From: Eubacterium sp.
GTDB lineage: Bacteria; Bacillota; Clostridia; Lachnospirales; Lachnospiraceae
DNA length: 13,077 nt
Reading direction: 5' to 3'
NCBI GenBank assembly: GCA_022776205.1
Contig: JALFIK010000177.1
Coordinates: 1 to 13,077 of the forward strand
Shown here: positions 1 through 7,395 of the stretch, piece by piece
Layout of the letters: every line of letters begins with the position of its first letter
Position numbering within the stretch: position 1 is the stretch's first letter
Position numbers and translations under genes: made by a program
The notes under the pieces: model-generated
Databases searched by the model: none
What the model was told of the DNA's origin: nothing
The model's input: only the letters and a program-made list of their open reading frames with translations

Positions 1-392
1 CATATGCGGAAATTTGTTATGCTGTTGCAGAAGGCGTTGCTTTTATTCATAAATACCATGTGGATTTCCTGCGAAATGCGGGTCTTCCTGTAAAAGAAAT
101 CAGGCTTACCGGAGGAATTGCAAAGAGCCATGTGTGGAGTCAGATATTTGCGAATGTCCTGCAGGTACCAATTGTTGGTGTAGACTGTGAGGAAACCGGT
201 GCTCAGGGAGTAGCAATCGCGGCAGGAATCGGGGCAGGAGTTTACAGGGACTATGAAGATGCTTTTGAAAAAGCAGTCAAGGTAAAAAAACCGGTGATGC
301 CGGATGAGAGTACTTTCCCGATATATGAAAAAAGATATGAAGAGTGGTCACGGTTAAATGAACTGATGATGAAATACTGGGATGAAAAATAA
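1..392 (+). CDS. FGGY-family carbohydrate kinase, C-terminal part (5' end outside window)
   Basis: This is the last ~130 residues of an ATP-dependent sugar or polyol kinase of the FGGY family, in the frame of base 3; the frame is open to the window edge, so the gene starts upstream. The GTG at 60 lies inside the gene and is not its start. The visible part is the C-terminal (FGGY_C) ATPase lobe. It has the adenosine-binding motif LTGGIAKSHVWSQIFAN followed by a P-I-V stretch and the E-x-x-x-x-G-A helix start (EETGAQGVAIAAG) typical of xylulokinase, L-xylulose kinase and related enzymes. The substrate cannot be read from this fragment because specificity lies in the missing N-terminal domain. 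The gene ends 30 bp before a strong terminator, so it is transcriptionally separate from the CooS-like operon. The family call is firm; the sugar is unknown. Confidence 0.88.
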   Translation, partial: YAEICYAVAEGVAFIHKYHVDFLRNAGLPVKEIRLTGGIAKSHVWSQIFANVLQVPIVGVDCEETGAQGVAIAAGIGAGVYRDYEDAFEKAVKVKKPVMPDESTFPIYEKRYEEWSRLNELMMKYWDEK

Positions 393-421
393 AAAGAATA
401 AGTAAAACCTTTAGTAAAAAA

Positions 422-470
422 TCCTCATTTTATGAATTTGGAATAATATTATAAAATGAGGACTTTTTTT
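422..470. terminator. Bidirectional intrinsic terminator between converging genes
   Basis: A perfect 12-bp stem (TCCTCATTTTAT at 422-433 pairing with 451-462) has a 17-nt loop. It is followed on the plus strand by C and seven T (464-470). On the minus strand the same hairpin is followed by six T (complement of A416-421). It can therefore end both the FGGY kinase (+) and the small minus-strand gene at 511-810. Confidence 0.9.
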
Positions 471-510
471 ATTTTATTAGCAAATAATCGAGCAGAGAGA
501 TAAAACAATC

Positions 511-810
511 CTATTTTTCCTCAATGAATTCTGTAGTCTGTTCCAGTAAATTTATTTTAAGCTCTCCTTTTTTATCACCAATTTTTACAAATGGAATGGT
601 TTCATATTTTGTTTTTTCCAGACATTTACCCGGATCATCTGCGCAAGCCTGTTCAAGCGAAATTTTTTCGGCTCCACTGTTTAACTGTCGTTTGATGTTT
701 TTCACCATAAGACGGTCATATCGTTCACAGGCTTTTTTTGCTTTCTCCTGATTTTCCGGTTTTGAAAAATAATTTTTTGTCCAGTTTTCCAGATTGTTAA
801 TTTCCAGCAT
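511..810 (-). CDS. Hypothetical small protein, 99 aa
   Basis: I do not recognise this protein. It is 99 residues, soluble, highly charged and lysine-rich, with no signal peptide or membrane segment. The N-terminal ~45 residues look helical (tryptophan at 10, many K/E). A middle segment has two cysteines (around ACADDPGKC), and the C-terminal third (ETIPFVKIGDKKGELKINLL) looks like beta strands. It is probably a real gene: on the minus strand AGAAGGAAA precedes the ATG by a suitable distance, and the shared terminator at 422-470 lies just past its stop. It is divergent from the CooS-like operon across 259 bp, so the two promoters may share regulation. A function cannot be given. An ORF on the opposite strand inside it lacks a good ribosome binding site and was discarded. 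Confidence 0.65.
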   Translation of the reverse strand: MLEINNLENWTKNYFSKPENQEKAKKACERYDRLMVKNIKRQLNSGAEKISLEQACADDPGKCLEKTKYETIPFVKIGDKKGELKINLLEQTTEFIEEK

Positions 811-1069
811 AATGGTTTCCTTCTTTCTGAATATGATTTTATGTCGAACAAATTATTGAAAAAAAACGACATTTGAAAAATATATCCTTCTATTTTTGAA
901 TATTATAATGCAAATTGTATGAAAAAAATGGTAATAACAAAAATAAATTATGGAAAAATAACAGAACATAGGTCACTAAAATTCCTCATTTTCTGAAAGA
1001 ATTATACAAAAGAAAACAGAGATATATTGATATAATTATAATAATTATCAAGGTAAGGAGGAGAATATA
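811..1069. promoter_or_regulatory. Divergent promoter region upstream of the CooS-like operon
   Basis: This is 259 bp of very A/T-rich DNA between the minus-strand small gene and the CooS-like gene. Two TATAAT hexamers (1031-1036 and 1037-1042) lie just before the ribosome binding site AAGGAGGAG (1055-1063). Neither has a recognisable -35 at 17 bp, so the promoter is either weak or dependent on an activator. The same place holds an imperfect inverted repeat (1027-1051: TTGA, TA, TAATTAT, A, ATAATTATCAA) that could be an operator or simply reflect base composition. A TATAAT so close to the start codon would leave a very short leader, so the true start of transcription may lie further upstream. 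I see no RNA gene or riboswitch here. Confidence 0.4.
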
Positions 1070-3034
1070 ATGTCAGATGCAATTTGTAGCAGTGCAGACA
1101 AGGTACTCGAAGGGTATCTGGAAAGTGCACCAATGGATACTTCCCATCACCGGATGGTGAAACAGCAGAATAAATGTGGATACGGTTTGCAGGGGGTCTG
1201 CTGCCGTCTGTGTTCAAACGGACCATGCCGCCTGTCTCCATCAAAACCAAAAGGGGTTTGTGGTGCAGACGCTGATACGATCGCCTGTAGAAATTTTTTG
1301 CGTCAGGTGGCGGCAGGATCCGGATGTTATACCCATGTTGTGGAAAACACCGCAAAGCGGCTAAAGGAGATGGCACAGGAGTATCTTGTTTCCGGCGAAC
1401 CATTTCCGAATAAAGAAGCAGTAGCCAAACTGGCTGGAATTTTGCAGATAAACTGCTGTGGAGAATGTCACCCGGGATGTACGGAAAGCTGTGCCAAAAC
1501 AGCAGAAATGATTGCAGAAGCGGTACTTGCCGATTTGAGAAAACCGTATGAAGAAAAAATGGAGCTGATAGAAAAGATTGCTTTACCAAAAAGGTATGAT
1601 TTGTGGAAAAAGCTTGGAATTCTGCCCGGTGGTGCGAAAGATGAAATTTTTAATGCGGTTGTAAAAACATCTACAAATTTAAATTCGGATCCCATGGATA
1701 TGCTTCTTCAATGTCTTCGTCTGGGGATTTCTACAGGAAATTATGGCCTGATTCTCACCAATTTGATGAATGATATTATTATGGGATGTCCGCAGATTAG
1801 CATGGATCCTGTTGGATTACGCATTATCGATCCTGAGTATGTAAATATTATGATTACCGGGCATCAACAGTCCATGTTTGCGGATCTTGAGGAGAAGCTG
1901 GAAACAGAGATTATACAGAAATCGGCAGAACTGGTTGGAGCAAAAGGAATTCGTATTGTGGGGTGTACCTGTGTAGGCCAGGATTATCAGGCACGGTCAG
2001 AATGTTATAAAGGTGTGTACTGTGGACATGCGGGAAATAATTATACAAGTGAGGCAGTTTTGATGACGGGATGTGTGGATCTTGTTGTTTCTGAATTTAA
2101 CTGTTCCATTCCGGGAATTGAACCAATTTGTGAAAAGTTGGAAATTCCGATGTTATGTCTTGATGATGTGGCGAAAAAAGTCAATGCAAAACTGATCCCC
2201 TATTGTGCAGAAGAAAAAGAAAAGATTTCCAGTGAAATTATTGCAGCAGCTCTTTGCGGTTTTAAGAACCGGAAAGAAAAAATCAGCGGGATTGCACCTG
2301 CCAGAGGAGAGAAGAGAGTGAATGCAATGGCACATCATGGATTTGAAAAATCCATTACCGGACTTTCTGAGGATACACTGGTTGCCGCCCTCGGAGGGTC
2401 TCTTGACCCGTTAATCAATGCAATTGCATCTGGAAAAATCAAAGGAATTGTTGGAATTGTGGGATGCTCAAACTTAAGGGCAAAAGGACATGATGTCTTT
2501 ACAGTAGAGCTGGCAAAAGAACTGATTAAGAAAGATATGCTGGTTCTTTCGGCAGGTTGTACCTGCGGTGGTCTGGAAAATTGCGGATTAATGACAATGG
2601 ATGCAATTGAGCTTTGCGGAAGTGGACTTAAGGAAGTCTGTACTGCTCTGGGAGTTCCTCCGGTATTGAATTTTGGTCCTTGTCTGGCAATTGGGAGAAT
2701 TGAGCTGACAGCCTGCGCCCTGGCAAAGGCACTCGATGTAGATCTTCCGCAGCTTCCGGTTGTAATCAGTGCACCACAGTGGCTGGAAGAACAGGCTCTG
2801 GCGGATGGGGCCTATGCACTGGCACTTGGATTTCCTCTGCATCTTGCACTGTCCCCGTTTGTTACAGGAAGTAAAATCGCAGTTACAGTACTTACTGAGG
2901 CATTGAAGGAGATTACCGGTGGACAGTTGATCATTGAAGGAGATGTGGATGCTGCCGCAGATAAATTTGAGGAGATTATTAAAGAAAAGAGAAAAGGGCT
3001 CGGGCTTGATAAAGGGGGAGAGGCAATATGTTGA
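1070..3034 (+). CDS. cooS: Divergent CooS-family protein (anaerobic Ni-Fe carbon monoxide dehydrogenase-like)
   Basis: The 654 residues match the CooS/CODH fold, a homodimer that in canonical members oxidises CO to CO2 with ferredoxin as acceptor. The metal sites are all present. C36 and C44 fit the D-cluster, and C45, C48, C53 and C64 fit the B-cluster. H265, C301, C345, C466, C497 and C538 fit the C-cluster, with spacings close to Carboxydothermus CODH-II. Two catalytic features are missing. The general-base lysine (K563 in CODH-II, 37 residues after the last C-cluster cysteine) is Q575 here. Ungapped alignment from the last B-cluster Cys puts Y87, V90, N93 and K96 where CODH-II has its histidine channel (93, 96, 99, 102). 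There is also an extra Cys-rich stretch at 129-141 (CCGECHPGCTESC). The start is set by AAGGAGGAG seven bases before the ATG. The stop overlaps the hydrogenase gene by 7 bp. CO oxidation is therefore uncertain; a different reaction on the same scaffold is possible. Confidence 0.88.
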   Translation: MSDAICSSADKVLEGYLESAPMDTSHHRMVKQQNKCGYGLQGVCCRLCSNGPCRLSPSKPKGVCGADADTIACRNFLRQVAAGSGCYTHVVENTAKRLKEMAQEYLVSGEPFPNKEAVAKLAGILQINCCGECHPGCTESCAKTAEMIAEAVLADLRKPYEEKMELIEKIALPKRYDLWKKLGILPGGAKDEIFNAVVKTSTNLNSDPMDMLLQCLRLGISTGNYGLILTNLMNDIIMGCPQISMDPVGLRIIDPEYVNIMITGHQQSMFADLEEKLETEIIQKSAELVGAKGIRIVGCTCVGQDYQARSECYKGVYCGHAGNNYTSEAVLMTGCVDLVVSEFNCSIPGIEPICEKLEIPMLCLDDVAKKVNAKLIPYCAEEKEKISSEIIAAALCGFKNRKEKISGIAPARGEKRVNAMAHHGFEKSITGLSEDTLVAALGGSLDPLINAIASGKIKGIVGIVGCSNLRAKGHDVFTVELAKELIKKDMLVLSAGCTCGGLENCGLMTMDAIELCGSGLKEVCTALGVPPVLNFGPCLAIGRIELTACALAKALDVDLPQLPVVISAPQWLEEQALADGAYALALGFPLHLALSPFVTGSKIAVTVLTEALKEITGGQLIIEGDVDAAADKFEEIIKEKRKGLGLDKGGEAIC

Positions 3035-4374
3035 TGGACAGAATAACTCCTCTCGTGATTCCTGTAGATACATGTAATCCTGCCATCGTCAAGGATGAGG
3101 CATTATGTAGTGAGTGTGGACATTGTTTTTCTATATGTGAGGAAGAGATTGGAGTCGGAGCCAGATATTCCTTCCACAATGGGGAGGAATACAAATGTAT
3201 CGGATGCGGACAGTGTAGTGCTGTCTGTCCGGAAAAGGCGATAACCGGCAGACCTCATTATAATATAGTGAAAGAGTTAGTGAAAGATCCGGAGAAAATT
3301 GTAGTATTTTCCACTTCTCCGTCCGTTCGTGTTGGCTTTGCCGATGGATTTGGGAAAGAACCCGGAACATTTGCCCAGGATGAGATGGTGGGAGCGTTAA
3401 GAGCATTGGGAGCAGATTATGTACTGGATGTTACTTTTGCGGCAGATTTAACGATCATGGAGGAAGGGTCTGAACTTTTGTCCCGTATTATCACTGGAAA
3501 TGCACCTCTTCCACAGTTTACAAGCTGCTGCCCTGCCTGGGTGAAATATATGGAAAATTTCCATCCGGATATGACGGATCATCTTTCCACGGCAAAAAGT
3601 CCGATTGGTATGCAGGGAGCTGTGATTAAAACGTATTTTGCTCATAAAAATAAAATTGATCCGGAAAAAATCGTATCAGTTGCCGTGACACCATGTACAG
3701 CAAAAAAAGCGGAAATTGCCCGGCCGGAACTTTGTGATGCAGGAAAACTGCTTGGACTTGAAAACATGAGAGACAATGATTACGTTATTACCACAAAGGA
3801 ACTGGTGCAATGGTGTAAAGAAGAAGGCATTGATATCGATCATATTACTCCATCCAAATTTGACAGTATTCTGGGGGAGGGAACCGGAGCCGGAATGATT
3901 TTCGGCAATACAGGAGGAGTGATGGAGGCAGCACTGCGTACTGTTTATAAAGTGTTGGAGAAAAAAGAGGCACCAGATGATTTTTACGAGCTTCGTCCGG
4001 TCAGAGGATTAAAAAATCGAAAGGAAGCGGAAGTAAAAATTGCGGGAAAAACAATTCGGGTATGCATTCTTTATGGTACGGCAGAGGCAGAACGCTTCAT
4101 GAAAGAGGATATGGGCCGGTATCATTTTGTGGAAGTAATGACCTGCCCTGGCGGTTGTATCAGCGGTGCCGGACAACCGGACTGCGGAAGTGTTCCTGTC
4201 GCGGATACGGTAAGAGAAAAAAGAATGAAAGCTTTATATAGTGCGGACGAAAGAGCAGTTTACAGAAATTCCATGGATAATCCGGAAATCGGAGCAGTTT
4301 ATCAGGAATTCTTTAAAGAACCCCTGAGTATGCTTTCTGAAAAACTGCTGCACACGACATATCAAAAGAAATGA
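3028..4374 (+). CDS. [FeFe] hydrogenase, ferredoxin-type (possibly group B), with two [4Fe-4S] sites
   Basis: This 448-residue protein has an N-terminal bacterial-ferredoxin domain (C27-x2-C30-x2-C33-x3-C37 and C57-x2-C60-x2-C63-x3-C67), then a complete iron-hydrogenase large domain. H-cluster motifs are TSCCPAW (C167 proton relay, C168 ligand), TPCTAKK (C223 ligand) and MTCPGGC (C373, C377 ligands). The C168-C223 spacing of 55 equals that in Clostridium pasteurianum CpI. The proton-path acids match E146 and E149, and LSTAKSP is kept, so it looks catalytically able to interconvert protons and H2 with ferredoxin. The usual Met of MPC is Thr221, and the [2Fe-2S] domain of CpI is absent; this fits the short, poorly studied clostridial hydrogenases often called group B. 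The start is supported by GGGGGAG at 3014-3020. It overlaps the CooS-like gene, so the two are translationally coupled and probably partners. A sensory (HydS-like) role is less likely since no PAS domain is present. Confidence 0.87.
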   Translation: MLMDRITPLVIPVDTCNPAIVKDEALCSECGHCFSICEEEIGVGARYSFHNGEEYKCIGCGQCSAVCPEKAITGRPHYNIVKELVKDPEKIVVFSTSPSVRVGFADGFGKEPGTFAQDEMVGALRALGADYVLDVTFAADLTIMEEGSELLSRIITGNAPLPQFTSCCPAWVKYMENFHPDMTDHLSTAKSPIGMQGAVIKTYFAHKNKIDPEKIVSVAVTPCTAKKAEIARPELCDAGKLLGLENMRDNDYVITTKELVQWCKEEGIDIDHITPSKFDSILGEGTGAGMIFGNTGGVMEAALRTVYKVLEKKEAPDDFYELRPVRGLKNRKEAEVKIAGKTIRVCILYGTAEAERFMKEDMGRYHFVEVMTCPGGCISGAGQPDCGSVPVADTVREKRMKALYSADERAVYRNSMDNPEIGAVYQEFFKEPLSMLSEKLLHTTYQKK

Positions 4375-4494
4375 TTGGAAATTCACAGGAAGAGTATAGA
4401 TTTTTACAAATCATAACAAAATGCAGAATGGGAATTTTTTGTCTGAATTTTCTTAAGAATGATAGCAAATTGTTCCATGTGCATTGATGCAATT

Positions 4495-4537
4495 CGTTGC
4501 TATTGCAAAAAATTGCAATAGCAACGTTCTTTTTTTA
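4495..4537 (+). terminator. Intrinsic terminator after the hydrogenase gene
   Basis: A perfect 14-bp stem (CGTTGCTATTGCAA at 4495-4508 pairing with 4513-4526) with an AAAA loop is followed by TTCTTTTTTTT (4527-4537). It ends the CooS-like/hydrogenase operon and separates it from the GRE operon. In the 120 bp between the hydrogenase stop and this hairpin I see nothing else. Confidence 0.93.
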
Positions 4538-4600
4538 CCTTGAGAAAACAAAAATTGTATAAATTTTCCAATATATTATTCCTAGAGTGTGGAGCGGATA

Positions 4601-4633
4601 TTCCCAACAGAATGGACGCTCATTCGGTATAAT
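4601..4633 (+). promoter_or_regulatory. Candidate promoter of the GRE operon
   Basis: A consensus -10 hexamer TATAAT lies at 4628-4633, downstream of the terminator and about 120 bp before the GRE start at 4756. No TTGACA-like -35 sits at 16-18 bp (the bases there are CAACAG, 4605-4610). This is what is expected if a regulator, such as the AraC-type protein encoded at 11715, must help RNA polymerase. The ~115-nt leader has only small weak hairpins and no riboswitch I recognise. Confidence 0.45.
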
Positions 4634-4755
4634 GCACAGTAGATGAAAACTCATGGATGGTTGATTTACAGGAAATATGGGATAATTTTTTGAGTGATCA
4701 TCTCACAGATATTAATATGCACAGTTTTGTGTCAGTAAGAAGGAGGAAAATTGTA

Positions 4756-7356
4756 ATGATTGCAAAAGGATTTACCGAACCAACCGCACGTATTAAAGCC
4801 TTAAAAGCAGAAGTTGTGAATGCAGTACCGGAAGTTGAGCCATATAGAGCCGTCCTGATTACAGAGTCTTATAAAGAGACAGAAGGAATGCCGGCTGTAA
4901 TGAGAAGAGCAAAAGCCAATGAAAAGATTTTTAATAATCTTCCGGTAGTCATTCGTGATAATGAGTTAATTGTTGGAGCACTTTCTGTAAAACCTCGTTC
5001 TACAAACCTTTGTCCGGAATTTTCCTTTGACTGGGTTGAAAAAGAATTTAAGACAATGGCAACCCGTATGTGTGATCCATTTGTGATTACTGAAGAAACC
5101 GCAGATACTCTTCACGAAGTATTTAAGTACTGGAAAGGAAAAACAACAAGTGAATTAGCAACTTCCTATATGAGTCAGGAGTGTCTTGACTGTCAGGCCG
5201 GTGGAGTATTTACTGTTGGAAATTATTATTTTGGCGGAATCGGCCATGTATGTGTGGATTACGGAAAGGTTTTAAAGATTGGTTTCAAAGGTGTTATTGC
5301 AGAAGTTGTGGAAGCAATGAATAAACTGGATCCGAATGATCCTGAATTTTTACAGAAGAGAACATTTTATGAGGCTGTTATCATCTCCTATAATGCTGCA
5401 ATTAATTTTGCAAAGAGATATAGTAAAAAAGCGGCAGAAATGGCAGCGACATGTACAGATCCTGTAAGAAAAGCAGAATTACTTCAGATTTCCAAGAACT
5501 GCGACCGTGTTCCGGAAAATGGAGCAACGAATTTCTATGAAGCATGTCAGTCCTTCTGGTTTGTACAGGCATTAGTCCAGATTGAAGCAAACGGCCATTC
5601 TATTTCTCCGGGACGTTTTGATCAGTATATGTGGCCATATCTTGAAGCAGACAAAAATATTTCCAAAGAGTTTGCTCAGGAGCTGATTGACTGCCTGTTC
5701 GTTTTATTAAATCATGTAAATAAAACACGTGATGATGTATCGGATCAGGCATTTGCAGGATATGCCGTATTCCAGAACTTTGGTGTGGGCGGACAGACAG
5801 AAGACGGACTCGATGCAACCAACCCGGTTTCCTATATGTGTATGGATGCAGCAGCACATGTTAGACTACCAGCTCCTTCTTTCTCTGTTCGTATTCATAA
5901 TCAGACACCGGATGAATTCCTGTTAAGAGCATGTGAACTTTCCAGACTTGGTATGGGTGTGCCTGCCTTTTACAATGATGAGGCAATTATTCCTGCCCTG
6001 TGTAACAGAGGACTTACTCTTGCAGATGCGAGAAATTACTGTATTATTGGTTGTGTTGAACCTCAGTGTCCGCATAAGACAGACGGATGGCACGACGCAG
6101 CGTTCTTCAATGTTGCTAAAGTATTTGATATTGCAATCCATGGTGGAAAGAACCGTGACGGAAAACAGTTAGGTCCGGTAACAAAACCAATGCCGGAATG
6201 GAAATCCATGGATGATTTATATGAAGCATATGAAACACAGATTGCATATTTTGTAGAAAAATTAGTTGAGGCAGATAATGCAGTGGATATTGCACATAAA
6301 GAGAGAGCTCCGCTGCCGTTTATGTCAGCTCTTGTTGATGACTGTATTGGAAGAGGAAAGACCGTTATGGAAGGCGGTGCAATCTATAACTTTACCGGTC
6401 CGCAGGCATTCGGTAATGTAGATACTGGTGATGCGATTTATTGTATTAAGAAACATGTATTTGAAGATAAAGATTTAACGATGCAGCAGATTTATGATGC
6501 GATGGAACATAACTTTGGTGCAGATCTGGGCGCCGGCTGCTATGACGGACCATTTGTTAAATTAAGTACAGATACCGCAGAACCGGCTGCAGCATCTATG
6601 GAGAGCGTTTCTGTATCCTCTGAGGACAGCATGGAAGAAATTATTAATGCAGTTGTACAGAAAATTCTTGCAGAAAAAGGATCCTCTCTTAATATGAGTG
6701 TGGATACCAAATCTGCCGCATGCACAACCTGCTGTTCAGATGCACAGAGAGCAGAGTATGATAGAATCAGACATATTCTTGATTCAACACCATGTTTTGG
6801 TAACGATATTGATGAAGTTGATATGTGTGCACGAAAAGCAACCCAGGTTTACTCCCATGAGGTTGAAAAATATAAGAACCCTCGTGGCGGCCAGTATCAG
6901 GCAGGATGTTATCCGGTATCTGCTAACGTATTATTCGGTAAAGATGTGCAGGCACTTCCGGACGGACGTTACAGCAATGCTCCGCTGGCAGATGGTGTTT
7001 CCCCTCGTCAGGGTCATGACGTGAAGGGCCCTACAGCAGCAGGGAACTCCGTTGCAAAACTGGATCAGTTAAATATCTCAAATGGTACCTTATACAACCA
7101 GAAATTCTTACCATCTGCAGTAGCCGGAGATCAGGGTTTGATGAATTTTGCTGCTGTTGTACGTAACTATTTTGATAAGAAAGGTATGCATGTACAGTTT
7201 AACGTAATTGACAAAGAAACCCTTCTCGATGCACAGGCACATCCGGAAAATTATAAAGACCTGGTTGTTCGTGTAGCTGGTTATTCCGCACACTGGACCG
7301 TTCTTGCCAAAGAAGTACAGGATGATATCATTGCACGTACGGAACAGTCATTCTAA
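4756..7356 (+). CDS. Glycyl radical enzyme, B12-independent diol/glycerol dehydratase type, with internal insertion
   Basis: This is an 866-residue GRE. The start at 4756 is chosen because AGGAGG (4741-4746) lies nine bases before it and MIAKGFTEPT is a normal GRE beginning; the in-frame ATG at 4657 has no ribosome binding site. It has the PFL-like barrel with the thiyl-radical motif GCVEP (C433, E435) and a C-terminal glycyl-radical motif RVAGYSA (G842), to be activated by the next gene. With this start, H164, H281, S282, C433, E435 and D447 all coincide in number with the substrate-contact residues I recall for C. butyricum glycerol dehydratase. The substrate is therefore probably a vicinal diol (glycerol, 1,2-propanediol or a relative such as dihydroxypropanesulfonate), dehydrated to an aldehyde. 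The enzyme is ~79 residues longer between C433 and the radical Gly, due to an insertion at about 588-665. Choline lyase or isethionate lyase are less likely on these residues. No aldehyde or alcohol dehydrogenase is in view. Confidence 0.9.
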   Translation: MIAKGFTEPTARIKALKAEVVNAVPEVEPYRAVLITESYKETEGMPAVMRRAKANEKIFNNLPVVIRDNELIVGALSVKPRSTNLCPEFSFDWVEKEFKTMATRMCDPFVITEETADTLHEVFKYWKGKTTSELATSYMSQECLDCQAGGVFTVGNYYFGGIGHVCVDYGKVLKIGFKGVIAEVVEAMNKLDPNDPEFLQKRTFYEAVIISYNAAINFAKRYSKKAAEMAATCTDPVRKAELLQISKNCDRVPENGATNFYEACQSFWFVQALVQIEANGHSISPGRFDQYMWPYLEADKNISKEFAQELIDCLFVLLNHVNKTRDDVSDQAFAGYAVFQNFGVGGQTEDGLDATNPVSYMCMDAAAHVRLPAPSFSVRIHNQTPDEFLLRACELSRLGMGVPAFYNDEAIIPALCNRGLTLADARNYCIIGCVEPQCPHKTDGWHDAAFFNVAKVFDIAIHGGKNRDGKQLGPVTKPMPEWKSMDDLYEAYETQIAYFVEKLVEADNAVDIAHKERAPLPFMSALVDDCIGRGKTVMEGGAIYNFTGPQAFGNVDTGDAIYCIKKHVFEDKDLTMQQIYDAMEHNFGADLGAGCYDGPFVKLSTDTAEPAAASMESVSVSSEDSMEEIINAVVQKILAEKGSSLNMSVDTKSAACTTCCSDAQRAEYDRIRHILDSTPCFGNDIDEVDMCARKATQVYSHEVEKYKNPRGGQYQAGCYPVSANVLFGKDVQALPDGRYSNAPLADGVSPRQGHDVKGPTAAGNSVAKLDQLNISNGTLYNQKFLPSAVAGDQGLMNFAAVVRNYFDKKGMHVQFNVIDKETLLDAQAHPENYKDLVVRVAGYSAHWTVLAKEVQDDIIARTEQSF
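6520..6750 (+). other. Insertion within the GRE containing an encapsulation-peptide-like helix
   Basis: Residues ~588-665 of the GRE have no counterpart in the compact glycerol dehydratase. The segment starts with a linker rich in Ala, Ser and Glu, continues as an amphipathic helix at 626-641 (MEEIINAVVQKILAEK), then a second Ser-rich linker and a Cys cluster (C656, C659, C660). A short amphipathic helix between flexible linkers is the design of peptides that target enzymes into bacterial microcompartments. No shell-protein gene is in this window, so that role is only an inference. Confidence 0.5.
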
Positions 7357-7395
7357 ATAAAATAGTTTGCCATAAAATATTTGGAGGAAATACTT

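Noticed and set aside
811..1069. Riboswitch or RNA leader upstream of the CooS-like gene
   Set aside because: Only A/T-rich sequence and an imperfect inverted repeat are visible; no conserved riboswitch core is recognisable.
1002..1589. Long minus-strand open frame over the start of the CooS-like gene
   Set aside because: It lies antisense to a clear gene, has no ribosome binding site or domain signature, and its residue composition is typical of a shadow frame.
4657..4755. In-frame 33-codon extension of the GRE from an upstream ATG
   Set aside because: There is no ribosome binding site before 4657, the residues do not resemble a GRE N-terminus, and a strong AGGAGG precedes the ATG at 4756, which also gives family-typical residue numbering.
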